Origin: Nectonema munidae
Taxonomy: Eukaryota > Nematomorpha > Nectonematoida > Nectonematidae
NCBI GenBank assembly: GCA_030549495.1
Contig: JAUIRK010000173.1
Span: 646,929 to 710,928 of the forward strand
Reading direction: 5' to 3'
DNA length: 64,000 nt
Below, one piece after another: positions 9,376-20,221 of this stretch; position 1 is the stretch's first letter, and every line of letters starts with the position of its first letter. Made by a program: the position numbers and the translations under genes. Under the pieces are notes generated by a model. The model did not search any database and was not told the DNA's origin. It saw only the letters and a program-made list of their open reading frames with translations.

Positions 9376-10729
9376 TAGTTCTACAACATCGTAAAGATGG
9401 ATGCGGCTCTAACATTGTCTGAGCCTTTTCTTTCTCTTCTGTCTCTGCTTTTCCAAGAGCAATTTTCATTTTTTTAAAAATTAAAAAAAACTTTAAATTA
9501 TATACTTATGTGTTTTGAAAAATATTTGCCATCGCTGAAAAATTTCTCGGCGCTTGTTCAAATTCCTGCCTACATTACTGCTTCTGATCAGTTAGAGCTT
9601 GAATTCGGATTGATTTATTATTTAAAAAATTAGAATTTCAAAGTGTTCCTCTTAAAAGAATAAAAGTAATTCTAGAAAATGGCATAAGATTATACAAGCC
9701 AGTCAAAATAACTTCATCTTGTAAATCTATAAACATCCCTAACAATTTGAGAAAAGTTCCTTAAGAAGATGATAATTTTGAAAATGCCAGAAATCATTTT
9801 GTCTCATGTTGAATATGCTAAGGATTTGGGAGTTTAGGCACAATTTCACAGAAATTTATTCCATTCATTAAAAACTTAAATCTGGCGCTATGTTTTCTTT
9901 GAGATTTTAAGTAAATGAGATCTTGAAACTCTTTATGAAATTCAGACAACCCCTTTCTACACACGAACGTATACTCGTTGAGGATGTTGCAATTTGTCAC
10001 AATGATACTTTTTTGAACATCCACGCCTGAGAAGATTTTTTTGTGCACCACTATAATTATTTTTCCTATTTCGTGCGGTCCTTCCCGTAAAATGTCAACG
10101 ATGCAGAATTTTTAATATGGACTTCCAAAAAAATTAATCCAAATAAGTGAGATTATGGTCAAATTTGATTGGAAAATCGAAAATTGTAGGTAGTTTTTTA
10201 AAAGACCAGACAAATCGAGGACTTGTTTATTTAGTCGATAATTTTTTGAATTAAGTTTTAATATAAGATTTTCTCTACAATTTCAAAACATCTTTAATGC
10301 TTATTTGTAATTTAACGAAGAAAATAATTTACATTTTCATACGATAATATGGAAGCTTATTTGAACTTTATATAAAAGAACAGCAATATTTTGATTAAAA
10401 AATCGAATTTTTGAATTGATATTTGATTTTGTAACGTTTTTGGGAACTAAACATCAAATATTTTTGTTTTGATTTCTTAATATAAGAAGATTTATTAATT
10501 GAATTAAAATAGACCATTCAAATCAGAAACTAATTTCTTTTATAGATCAAGTTTAGACCTTCATCATGTTATGGATTGAAAATAAATTTTGCACTCATTA
10601 ACTTTTATCATCTGGCGAAAATGATGTGTGTTGAATGGCGTGTAGATTATTCCTTTTTTCCACTCCCCATACGTTAAATTAGAGAAGCTTAAAATTAGAG
10701 AATGTTTATTTTTCAACGATGGCAAATAT
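9376..10729. other. AT-rich stretch, no supported gene
   Basis: Weak coding-like frames occur: a + frame around 9512-9630 and a minus frame of 77 codons at 9818-10051 with a stop. Neither has a recognised motif or clear splice borders. Confidence 0.4.
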
Positions 10730-10740
10730 CGATAGATTAA

Positions 10741-10850
10741 CCTTATCATGCCAATGTAGCCATGTGGGAATACATTTTAGTTAATTGATATGAGACACAT
10801 TTATTGCAGTTTTTCATAATTTGAAAAACTTGACTAAAAGTTCACATTGT
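10741..10850. mobile_element. Partial copy of TTAA-flanked MITE
   Basis: Preceded by TTAA (10737-10740), this segment matches the left 100 bp of the element at 12399 nearly base for base, for example gttaattgatatgagacac and tttttcataatttgaaaaac. The copies differ by an 8-bp indel near the end and a few substitutions. The right end was not found, so the copy is truncated or diverged. Confidence 0.7.
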
Positions 10851-12394
10851 ATGATTATTTCTGATGGAACCTTTGAAAACTAAAAATGGCCCCTTGTCTA
10901 CAAAGTGATTCCGAGTGTTACAAACTGTACAAAAATTTTATTGCAACTATTTACAGTGGAGAACTTTGAGTAGGGAAAAGTGCTTTGCATTATATTTACA
11001 AAAGTAAGTCTCTGCATTTCATATGACAATTTAATGAGTGTTACAGCATAATGTATATGAAATATTTAAAAGTGTAGGCAACAATACGATACGCTGAATA
11101 AGCTGTATGAGCATATGAATGCATAAGAATATTTATAATACATATGTTTCAACGAGATGCCTTTTAATTCCGTCCCAAGAGACTCTGACTTTACTTCTTC
11201 AAAATTTGTTGTTGTTGTTGTTGTTTGCCGGAATGAAAAGATGTACACAAAATGGAAGGTATAATTATTCATACGTCTTTATCAACGGTAAAGTGAAACA
11301 TTTTTTCTGAAATAAAAAAATTAATTGCGAAGATTATGATTCTGATGAAAATATTATAAACTACTTCTTGCAAATGACGAAACAAGTAGATAACGTGTTT
11401 CGCACTTGAAAAATTTGAATTCTTTCTAAAATTATAAGTCTATAACTTCCTAATACAAACAATCAAGTCTTCTTTCCTTTTCAACACATTTTTATAGGTT
11501 GCACATATTTTTAGCTTTTTTTTTTATATTTCCAACATATTTAATAAGCTTCTCTCTATCTTTCACTAGTAGTTGAAGTTGTGATTAAAATAGAAAAATA
11601 ATGATAAATTGATAAGCCTCAAAAATGATTGTAAAACAAATTTACTTGTTTTTTTTACTCGAATGAAGTATTTTCTAGTTTAGAGTCTTGCGCCGCGAAA
11701 ACAAACGCAAAAAATTGAGAAATTATTACCTTTGAGTCGTGCTTGCCGGTTTCTGTTCACTATGATGAAAGCCTAAAAAATATATTGAGGTGTAGAAGGC
11801 ATTGATTTAAAAACATATCGTAAAAGTCTGACTTCTTTGGCATTAATGGAGTTTTGTTCAATCAATGGATTCAGTGTATTTTCACAATGGTTCAAAATTT
11901 TTTTGATGCTAAAGCCACAGGAAGGCAACTAAAAGTATAGAAAATGTGAATTGCTTTATTTATTATTGTTATTATCAAATATGGGAAAAGTATATATACG
12001 ATTACATACACGCATATTCCGTGATGTAATGCAGTACTGTCAAGTCTACGTGTCGTGTTGTGGACATTTGGAAATACAGGAAAACCCCAAAAATAAAGAA
12101 GTTTGGCCTAGCTTTACTTTTTTATTAAAATATGCTGTTCTATATAAATTCAATAGTACCAGAGGATACGTGAATATGCAGTACTCATACAATTCAAAAA
12201 TTTTTAATTTTTGAGCATTTTGTTTTTTTGGAAGTGCTAGAGACGTTGACAAATCTTTACAGGGGACGAGGCTTACAAAATACGCCCCTGCTAGTACTGT
12301 TTTCATGTCTCTGTCTCGTTCTGTGTACTCATGGTAATTAACGATATTTTCGTTAATCGGTCACCTTATTTCCTAAGATCTTTTAACCGATAGA
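10851..12394. other. AT-rich stretch with a short GTT microsatellite
   Basis: A GTT/TTG run lies at about 11209-11226. A segment at about 12255-12292 (caggggacg to cgcccctg) resembles the end of a hAT-type MITE. No gene was recognised. Confidence 0.4.
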
Positions 12395-12398
12395 TTAA

Positions 12399-12868
12399 CC
12401 TTTATCATGCCATATGGGAACACATTTTAGTTAATTGATATGAGACACATTTATTGTAGTTTTTCATAATTTGAAAAACTTGACTAAAAGTTCACATTAT
12501 ATATACTTCAAAAGGAACTTTTTGTTTTTTATTTTCATAAATGAGGGGTCATTTTTGCTCTTTTTTTCATTTTTTTTGGCGCGATTACATTACTTCCAAT
12601 TTCTTTAAAAAAATTGAAAAAATTAAATATTTATTAAAATAAAAACATTCAATAAACATACGAAATGTTAAAAAGAAAAAAACAGAAAACATATTTTCAA
12701 AAATTATTACAAAAAATATTTTAAAATAGATGTTTTATATTAAAAAAATAGTCGTTTTTTGACTGGAGTTTTAGAAAAAATAATTTCTTAAAACTTTTTT
12801 TTTCTAAAAGCTGAAAAATAAAATAATATAGCTTAATCTCATTATTATTATTAGTGGCATGAGAAGGG
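12399..12868. mobile_element. Non-autonomous piggyBac-type element, 470 bp
   Basis: The element lies between two TTAA sites (12395-12398 and 12869-12872), the target piggyBac elements duplicate. The ends are inverted repeats, cctttatcatgcca (12399-12412) and tggcatgagaaggg (12855-12868), matching at 12 of 14 positions; outer CCCTT-type ends are usual for piggyBac. The interior is AT-rich with no transposase. A partial copy lies at 10741. Confidence 0.75.
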
Positions 12869-13211
12869 TTAAAAAGGCTAATTTTGGAGAAATTTTGGCC
12901 CCATAGATGTACATAAGATACAAACATCGTTCGTCAAGAAAACAGATAAAATCAAAGACAATTTTATTAGAACACACTTACAACTTACATGAATATGAAA
13001 ATGAAAATGAGGTTATACGGTGGCTGTTTTTAAAAAAACATGATAAAATTTAAACAATGCCCTGTATTTCAATAGTTAAAAAGTATTTGTATGCGTAAAT
13101 TTATTATGATTTGCTAAAGGTGTTGCAAGTTGTATTAAGCGGTGAATTACTGTTTGGTTAAGGTGAATTAGTCAACCTTATTCACTGGTTAATTTTATCG
13201 CTTATTTTTAG

Positions 13212-13303
13212 CGAATATCATCATCACTAGTTATGCGTTGGATAGACGGCAAATTGCCTTCTGAATTTAAGGACCATATTATCATCAAAGAGTGTTGGAT
13301 CAA
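13212..13303 (+). CDS. Weak candidate exon, unrecognised
   Basis: After a good acceptor (CGCTTATTTTTAG, AG 13210-13211), 92 nt encode RISSSLVMRWIDGKLPSEF and KDHIIIKECWIK, ending near CAA|GTACAT. The frame stays open beyond the proposed donor. The peptide looks coding-like, but no family is recognised and it may be a transposon scrap. Confidence 0.2.
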
Positions 13304-13595
13304 GTACATATGTATTTGTTTAATTTTATTTCAATACAAATTTCACATATTTGAATTTGTTATTTAAAACTTTTTTCATCTGTTTTTCGGACATCTTAAA
13401 TTCATATTACTCCACACTAGATCTGCCATATGTTCGAATTTTTTAGAATTTGTTGCGGCTTACCAAACTCAATAATAGTCTCGTGGAAAATAGAAAGTTT
13501 CCAGTTCTCATTTAACATATTCTATAACTTCAAAAAAGGAAGTTAAAAAAATCTAGCTTAAAATATGATTGAATATCTCTTGAATTCCTAAATGT

Positions 13596-13896
13596 CCGAA
13601 AGCAGGTCAATTCTGTCTCAAGACAATTCCGCCCCTATATATAATGTCTTGAAAGAGAATTGTTTCGATGCCGAATTGTCCAGAGGCTGAATTGTCCCTG
13701 AACCATATGTCCACTATGCAAACTCTGTAATACTGTAGGACTAGTTAAACTATCGCACAAATGATTCAGAAATTTGTGTGGTGTTTGGAGGCGACGTCAT
13801 TGTTTACACAACAGGTGTGGACAAGTGAAACGGCCGGACAAGAAAAAGAGCTACAACATCTAGCTAGGGTGACCAGACGTCCGTATTTAGCCGGAC
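13596..13896. repeat. Degenerate attgtcc subrepeats and a hAT-like end
   Basis: Between 13596 and 13712 the motif gaattgtcc or its inverse (ggacaattc) recurs in imperfect form, as in the 30698-30778 inverted repeat. At 13864-13896 the string ctagggtgaccagacgtccg begins a sequence like the terminal repeats of some hAT elements and includes a cgtccg/cggacg stem. No partner end was located. Confidence 0.35.
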
Positions 13897-14347
13897 GAAT
13901 TCGAATTTTCTGAAAATGAATTTTTTTTGTCCATTATTTTTTCCAAAGTTAAAATGTTCGGTTTTTTTGTTTTAATAATTTTAAAAATTTTTCTAAGTAT
14001 TATTTTTTCTCAATTTTAAAAATTTTTAAAGAAATAACTTCGAATTTGAAATTTAGATTATAGATTTTTCCTATGTCTAAAAGAAAGTGTTTTTTAATCA
14101 AACCTTTGCATAGAAATATCATTTTTTAAAGAAGGTCGTAACAAAATTTAAGTTGAATGTTTGATTTTTTTAAATACGACGTTTATAATTTAGAAAAACA
14201 CGTTAATACAAATAAACACAAAAATGCTTTACAGTGTTCTACAACCCAGTTCAAATTGACGAATTACTTAAAAGAAAAGTTCTGGGCTTAATTTGTCCGT
14301 TCAAGTGCTGGGGGCGTAAAGTGCCGCCCCCCCCCCCCTATTTTCCT

Positions 14348-15235
14348 CAGATATTAATAAGTTTTTATAAATATTTTTAATGTTATATTTCAACTATGCT
14401 GAATTCAGTGGTGATGTCATTTTTTTTTTATCAAAATCAATCAAACCTGTCAAAAAAATTGATTTATTCTTGACAGCTCATTTCAAAAAGGAACGTTTTA
14501 TTTAAATAATTATATAAAGTTTTTTACACATATAATACCTATTTTTAAGTATTCTGAATTTAGTGGTGATATTCATTTTTTAATGAAAATCAATTAAACC
14601 TGTCAAAAAATTGATTTATATATGACAACTCATCTCAAAAAGAAACTTTTTATCTAAATAATTATATAACGTTTCTTACACATTATATACCCATTTTCAA
14701 GCATGCTGAATTCAGTGGTAATATTCATTTTTAAAAAGTTCTGGAACTGAAAATCAATCAAACCTATCAAAAAATTGATTTATATGTGACAGCTCATTTC
14801 AAAAAGAAACTTTTTATCTAAATAGTTATATAAAGTTTTTTACACATATATCTCCATTTCCATACTCTGAATTCAGGGGTGATATTCCTTTTTTTTATGA
14901 AAATCATTCAAACCTGTCAAAAAATAGATTTATCTCAAAAAGAAACATTTTATCCAAATAATTATATAAAGTTTTTTACACATGTATACCCATTTTTAAG
15001 TACGTTGTATTTACTGGTAATATTTCTTTTTTATGAAAATCAGTCAAATCTGACAAAATAATAATTTTAAACAGCCCATGTCAAAATTTCAATTTTTATT
15101 CTTATAAAAAGTTTTTTATAAATTTATACCCATTTTCAAGTATGTAGAATTTAATGGTGATGTTCATTTTTTATGAAATTAATAAAACCTATCAAAAAAT
15201 CGATTAAACCATAAACTTCAAAATAAATTCTACTT
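14348..15235. repeat. Tandem array A, about six 138-161 bp units
   Basis: Units begin near 14399, 14554, 14706, 14867, 15005 and 15145, with a partial unit before the first. Each carries ctgaattcagtggtgatatt, then caatcaaacctgtcaaaaa, attgatttat, a caaaaagaaactttttat segment and aattatataaagttttttac. The first three units are most alike; the last two are eroded. No ORF or RNA gene is seen. Units of this size suggest a satellite nucleus, or the internal minisatellite of a non-autonomous element. Confidence 0.85.
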
Positions 15236-16387
15236 CCAGTATTTAACTGGTAATTATTTTCTTAATTTATTTAATGAACCAATTTAGGTGTTTAATTCAC
15301 TCAAAATATATCATTTGTTAGTAAATTAGGTATCTCGATAGGGCCTCCATCTTTTTGGCTACAAATTCGTTATCGACTGGTACTCTCTTCGTTATTTCTT
15401 CTATACTTTACAGTATGTATTTTTTTTAATCATTCTATGATGCTCTTTTCTAGGTAGCTCTTTTTTCACTAGAAATTTATTTTCTTCGGTGTGTGTATGA
15501 AAAAATTTTTTTAAGGATTTATTTTGAACAGATTTTTTCCTTTTTCAAAATATTCTGATAAAAGAAACTTCTTGATGATCTTAGGTTTTTTATTTTATTA
15601 TCAGGTGATATGAAGAGATATTCAGTCTGAATATTTGTCAACCTAACCTAGTTCATCGGTTTTTTTCTGATGAATGATTCGTGATGTTCATTGTTCAATT
15701 ACAAAAAGTGGTCCACGTTCTTCATCTAAAAGATTCTCTCTTTGACGCAAAAGGAAAAAGATGGACAAATCGAATTTAAATTAAAAATATCTTGATAGTG
15801 ACTAAATTCTCACATATTGCCATCTGTGCCATTTTTGATAAATCTGACCTATTCAAAATTTTCAGATTTCCTACCCATCTTAGTTAAATGATAATTGTAA
15901 TCCTAGATATTTATCCTAGTGATAGATAAGCTATAGATTTAAAGATTTTTCATTTGTAAAAAGAAATTTTTTTTTGATGGTCAAAATGCTTTTTGAAGCA
16001 CCCAATATTAGATCATAACACCACTTCCTACTTCATTAGAACATGGTAGATTTTGCATTTAGTCAAGATACATATATTTTTTTAATTATTCCTTTTGATC
16101 ACACGTTCTCTTTTCAATTAGTTTTCAGGTTGCTTCCTTCTCTCATACTAATCTTCAAAAGATTTTATAATACGTTTTGTTTTTTTTTAAATAAATATTT
16201 CATACTCACAATGATTGAAGAACATATTATAAGCCAATATATATATAAAAAAAAATATATCTTTACTATATAACTAATTGCTATATAACGTAATTTTACT
16301 ACGATTTTTTGAAAAAAATTTACAGAACTGATTTTCAGGAATACATCACTAATTCAATTTCCACTTCTAGATATTTTTTAACCTAAT
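15236..16387. other. Spacer between the two tandem arrays
   Basis: AT-rich sequence without recognised genes, repeats or element ends. Confidence 0.5.
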
Positions 16388-17130
16388 TATCCAAAATGGA
16401 GTACATAAATAAAATAAGCATAGTCGATTTGGTATAAAAGCATATTTTATTTGAAAGAGATATTTTATTTTTTTGAAAATATTTTTGGAGACAGTATCTA
16501 GAAGTAAACTGCAAATCTGATTGAAGCTTTCAAATATTTTAAAACCATAAATGCCCAAGCTGAGTCCAAAAATGAAGCCAGCATCTTCCATTTGGCATAA
16601 AAAAATATATTTTATTTAAATTTTAAAAATATTTCTGTAGATATTGGACGTAAATCAAACATTTGATTGATACTTTCAGACATTTTAAAACCTCTAAATG
16701 CAAAAACTGATTTTAGAAATAAAACTAGCATGGTTGATTTGGTATAAAAACAAATTTCATCTGAAATTAGAGAGAATATTTGTAGAGATAGTTTACAGAC
16801 TTAAACCGCAAATTTGATGGATACTGATAAATATTTTAAAACCTCTAAATGCAAAAACTATTTTCAGAAATAAAACTAGCATGGTTGATTTACTATAAAA
16901 ACATATATTTCATGTAAAATTAGAGAGAATATTATTGGAGATAGTTTTTAGAAGTAAACCGCAAATTTGACTAACTATAGGTATTTTCAAAACCTAAATG
17001 TAAAAAATGAGTTCAGAAATGAAACCTGCATGGCCCTTTTAGTATAAAAACATGTTTTATGTAAAATTTGAAGGAATATTTTATTAGATATATTTCTGAT
17101 CAATCAAAATTTTGATTGACATTTTATAAA
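16388..17130. repeat. Tandem array B, about five 147-163 bp units
   Basis: Units can be set at tttggtataaaa or a variant at 16428, 16591, 16738, 16889 and 17038, with a partial unit before. Each contains agaagtaaaccgcaaatttg, attttaaaacctctaaatgc and aaataaaactagcatggttg in that order. The third and fourth units are most alike. The unit sequence is different from array A although its length is nearly the same. Confidence 0.85.
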
Positions 17131-18381
17131 ATGTAGCCATGATTCAAAACTGTATATAATTATAAAATTTCAAGGTAGTATATAATATAGACACTAAGTT
17201 ATAAGGTAACTAGAGATAATGTCAAAAATTTTTGGATAAAATTTTAATTTTTGATTTTGATTGACAGTTTTGGATATGAGAGGGTCTTTCAACTACTACG
17301 AAAATAGTATCAAAAGGTGCAACTAGCGATTTTAGGAAAAGTCAAAATTTAAGGGATATAATTAAGCTAATTTTGTATAATTAATTTTGTGGTGAAGAAC
17401 GGGAGGGGGGGGGGTACGTTTTTGTGAGGGTCGGGATATAGTCACCGACTGTTTTTCACTTTTGATTTTTGGTTAAAGAAATTTTAAAGTCAAATTAATA
17501 AACTCTTTTGTAACGATAAAGTTTAAATTTTTTTTTTTTTTTTTTTTTCTAACTAAGTTTCTGAAAACAATTCAAGATCCTTTTTAGTGTTTGTTATATC
17601 ATTCAGTCAAAGAGAAATAAGAAAGTATCAATCAATGGGAATTTCCTTCTTTATTCAACAGACTAAATTAAATTATAGTATAGTTGCTTTCCAAAAATAA
17701 GTCTTTCCTACATCTCACACAACGAAGTCTACCACTTCAATGGTTCGCACCAAAATGCAAGTTGGACGGATTAGTATGAATTAGCATGCTTACTTGTTTT
17801 TTTCTTTTGATTTTGTTTTGCGAATTGACATTTCTAAACAAAATTGAAATTAGTTATTGATTATCTTATATGATAAAATTGTTCAAACTAACGTTCCATT
17901 TCATATGAGTCTTTGTATGATCAAAATTATGCATTTTTGTAAAGATTAATATTTGACGTGCAAAAAACATAATTTAGTGAAAAATAATTCATGACGTTAT
18001 ATCCTGCAAAATCAAGACAAAACGTTGATTTTATATTCTTCACTCTCTATATCTATAGCGTTTGTTCTTACGCGTCAAGGACAGAAATTGCTATTGTTAT
18101 ACATTTAAGTAGCTTGAAGTAGAGATAGAGTGGTAAATGTTACATCTCCATCATATTAGCGTGTGAAAATACTAAAAATTGCTTAAAGCTTTTAAAAATT
18201 CTGATAGTTTATAAAATGCAATAATGAAAAAAGGGATATTTCCTTAAAAGTGTAGAGAATTTTGAACAAATGCGGGAAATTTCAAAAATTTCAGAAAAAC
18301 ATTATTATAAAGTAAAATGGCGAAAAATTAGAAGTTGTATAATAAAAAATAATGAAGGATTACAAACTTTACTTATTTTAC
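17131..18381. other. AT-rich stretch with G and T homopolymers
   Basis: A G run occurs near 17402-17414 and a T run of about 23 at 17527-17549. On the minus strand around 17700-17760 a short stretch reads RLRCVRCRKDLF, recalling Cys pairs at piggyBac C termini, but nothing else supports it. Confidence 0.4.
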
Positions 18382-19014
18382 TAGTGTGTCCACTTTACGG
18401 TCTTTTTTTCATTCCCCAGGGAACGAGGACCTCGTAATTTTTGAAATATTTTCCTGGGGAAGAAAAAGTGTTTTTTTTCACAATAAAAAACCTCTTCTAA
18501 AATGAAAAAATATAAAGTATTCTGAAAGTTTTTTATTAGTTCAAAAGTTGAATAAAATTTTTGAAAGTTTTGAAAAATATCTAAGAAATACTAGGACGTT
18601 CAAAGTTTCATCGTTCAACTGGTTTCCTATTTTCGTAGAAAAATAACCCATGGATGAAAATACTCGTTCGGAGTCTACAGATGTTGGTTTTATGCTTTTT
18701 AAATTCTTGAACAAATTTTCCAAAACTTCAGGCCTTCTTTTTGTTTCCAAATTAAGGTCAAACGTTTTTTTCATTATTTTATTTCTGCTTTAATACAACT
18801 TTTTTGTTTCATCAAAAAAATGTAGATTTAAAAATTTGATTTGACTTAAAACTATAAAATAAGCCAAAAATTTCATCAAACATTTCAGCACAGAAGCAAA
18901 TCGAAAAACTCAAAACTCCTCGGTGAGTCGAGGAATGAGTTTCGAGAACGAGGAGTAAAAATTTCAGAAATCCCCGAGGAATATGCGATGAGAATCCCCG
19001 GGGTGGACACCCTA
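18382..19014 (-). mobile_element. Deleted hAT element with transposase C terminus
   Basis: The ends are inverted repeats: tagtgtgtccac (18382-18393) and gtggacaccc ta (19003-19014), matching at 11 of 12 positions. Subterminal GC-rich motifs (ccccaggga, ccccgagga, ccccgggg) stand out. Inside, on the minus strand at 18541-18774, a 77-codon frame encodes the hAT dimerisation region: SVDSERVFSSMGYFSTKIGN then LNDETLNVLVFLRYF. The rest of the transposase, including the catalytic residues, is gone, so the 633-bp copy is non-autonomous. Flanking 8-mers agree only at 4 of 8 positions. Confidence 0.85.
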
Positions 19015-20085
19015 ATTCAGACTGATTGATTTTACTTTGCTATCAATGATGCAAAAAAATTTTGATCGACTGTAAAATTATAGATACTCATCATTGATTG
19101 GTTCAAAGTATTTCCAATTAAATGTTTTTCTCACTGGTTTGCTTTTTCGCAGTTAAATAAAAAAATTAATTAATGAACTTACTTTTGATCTAAGTTTATT
19201 GTTTTATGTGTATAATAATTTTTTATCTCGTAGTTATTTTTTAAAAAATAAAAGATTAAGTTAATAAAAAAAATATAAGTATCTTTTAAAAAAAGTTAAT
19301 TTAAAAAATAACTTCGTTAATCATGAACTCGCAACTTTTTTTGAAGTTTAACGGAAGTTAGCGTTAAACGTTGAAACATCAAAGCTAAATATTAAGTAAA
19401 TGAATATTTTGAAGGTAAAATGTGAAACTTTGAAAAAGAAGCTCCTATTCTGAAACTAGTTAGTTATAAATAAAACAAAGTGTTCAATTTTTCCTCACTT
19501 TATATTACATTGCATAATATAAAATGTGGCACATCTGTCAAATATATTATATCTAAGTATTGGTTTTTGTTATTGATTTTAACTTGTTTAAATTAAAGTA
19601 AAATTTTTTAATGATTTCTTTAACTATTATTAATGATTTTAATTCAAAAGTTAAAAATTAATAAATATTTTAATTTATTCAATTAATGAGGATTAACGTT
19701 TTATTTCCAGCTCTTAGCTTTAAAATAAATTAACTTTAAAAATGATAATTTTAAATTATGTAATTATGAAGAAAAGAAATTTAATTTTTTTTACAAACAA
19801 GCGATTTTGGATCAATAAAATTTTAATGTGTTTGCGTCTTTGAAACTTGTCTTGTCTATTTTAAAAATTACTCATTTTACTATACCATTAGATCTCTTGA
19901 AGATCCAAATTTTTAAATTTGAACCTTTCATCAAAAAGTTTGTAAAAGATGGCAAAAAATTTCAATATTTTTTCAAATGATTGCAATATAAATATGGCGC
20001 CATTGGCAAGGAATGTGACACATTTGAGAGGAATTACACGCATATGAATCTCCAAAAAAATAAAGTAGAACATAAGTAAACTCAC
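19015..20085. other. AT-rich stretch, no gene seen
   Basis: Very AT-rich, with repeated runs of ttaa and aattaa near 19150-19780. No coding or repeat structure was recognised. On the strand of the 20086-20221 exon it would be downstream intron. Confidence 0.45.
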
Positions 20086-20221
20086 TTTTTTTGTAGCTTC
20101 CTCTTCAAGGAAAGTAGCTCGATGTGGTAGTGAAGGCTGGCATCCTCTTTTAAGATTTTTTTCGCACACACTGGACATCTGAATACATGGCTGTTTTCTT
20201 CATATAGCGATTGTTGCTCTT
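20086..20221 (-). CDS. Internal exon encoding a CPVC zinc finger
   Basis: A host-gene exon on the minus strand. The acceptor is CTATTTGTTTCATTATAG and the donor AAAA|GTGAGT, both near consensus. The 136 nt start with two bases of a split codon, then encode EQQSLYEENSHVFRCPVC, AKKILKEDASLHYHIELL and SLKRKLQK, ending two bases into a codon. The Cys-x2-Cys and the following His-x-His make a small zinc finger followed by a basic helix. CPVC...H...EL..L fingers occur in several E3 ligases, including RNF220-like proteins, but I cannot assign one. Codon use is richer in G/C than the flanks. Partner exons were not found. An ATG-led frame overlapping it (19888-20178) is in a different frame and is rejected. 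Confidence 0.65.

Noticed and set aside
9818-10051. 77-codon minus frame with coding-like composition (FSGVDVQKSIIVTNC)
   Set aside because: No motif, no clear acceptor or promoter, and length is not exceptional; kept only as a note.
14348-17130. CRISPR-like array
   Set aside because: Units are directly abutting 150-bp tandem repeats without spacers, in a eukaryotic context.
17700-17760. Minus-strand RLRCVRCRKD resembling a piggyBac cysteine finger
   Set aside because: Only one Cys pair and no other transposase remnants or ends nearby.
19888-20178. 96-codon minus frame starting MSSVCEKN
   Set aside because: It overlaps the zinc-finger exon in another frame and runs through its donor; the exon frame has the CPVC motif and correct splice borders.
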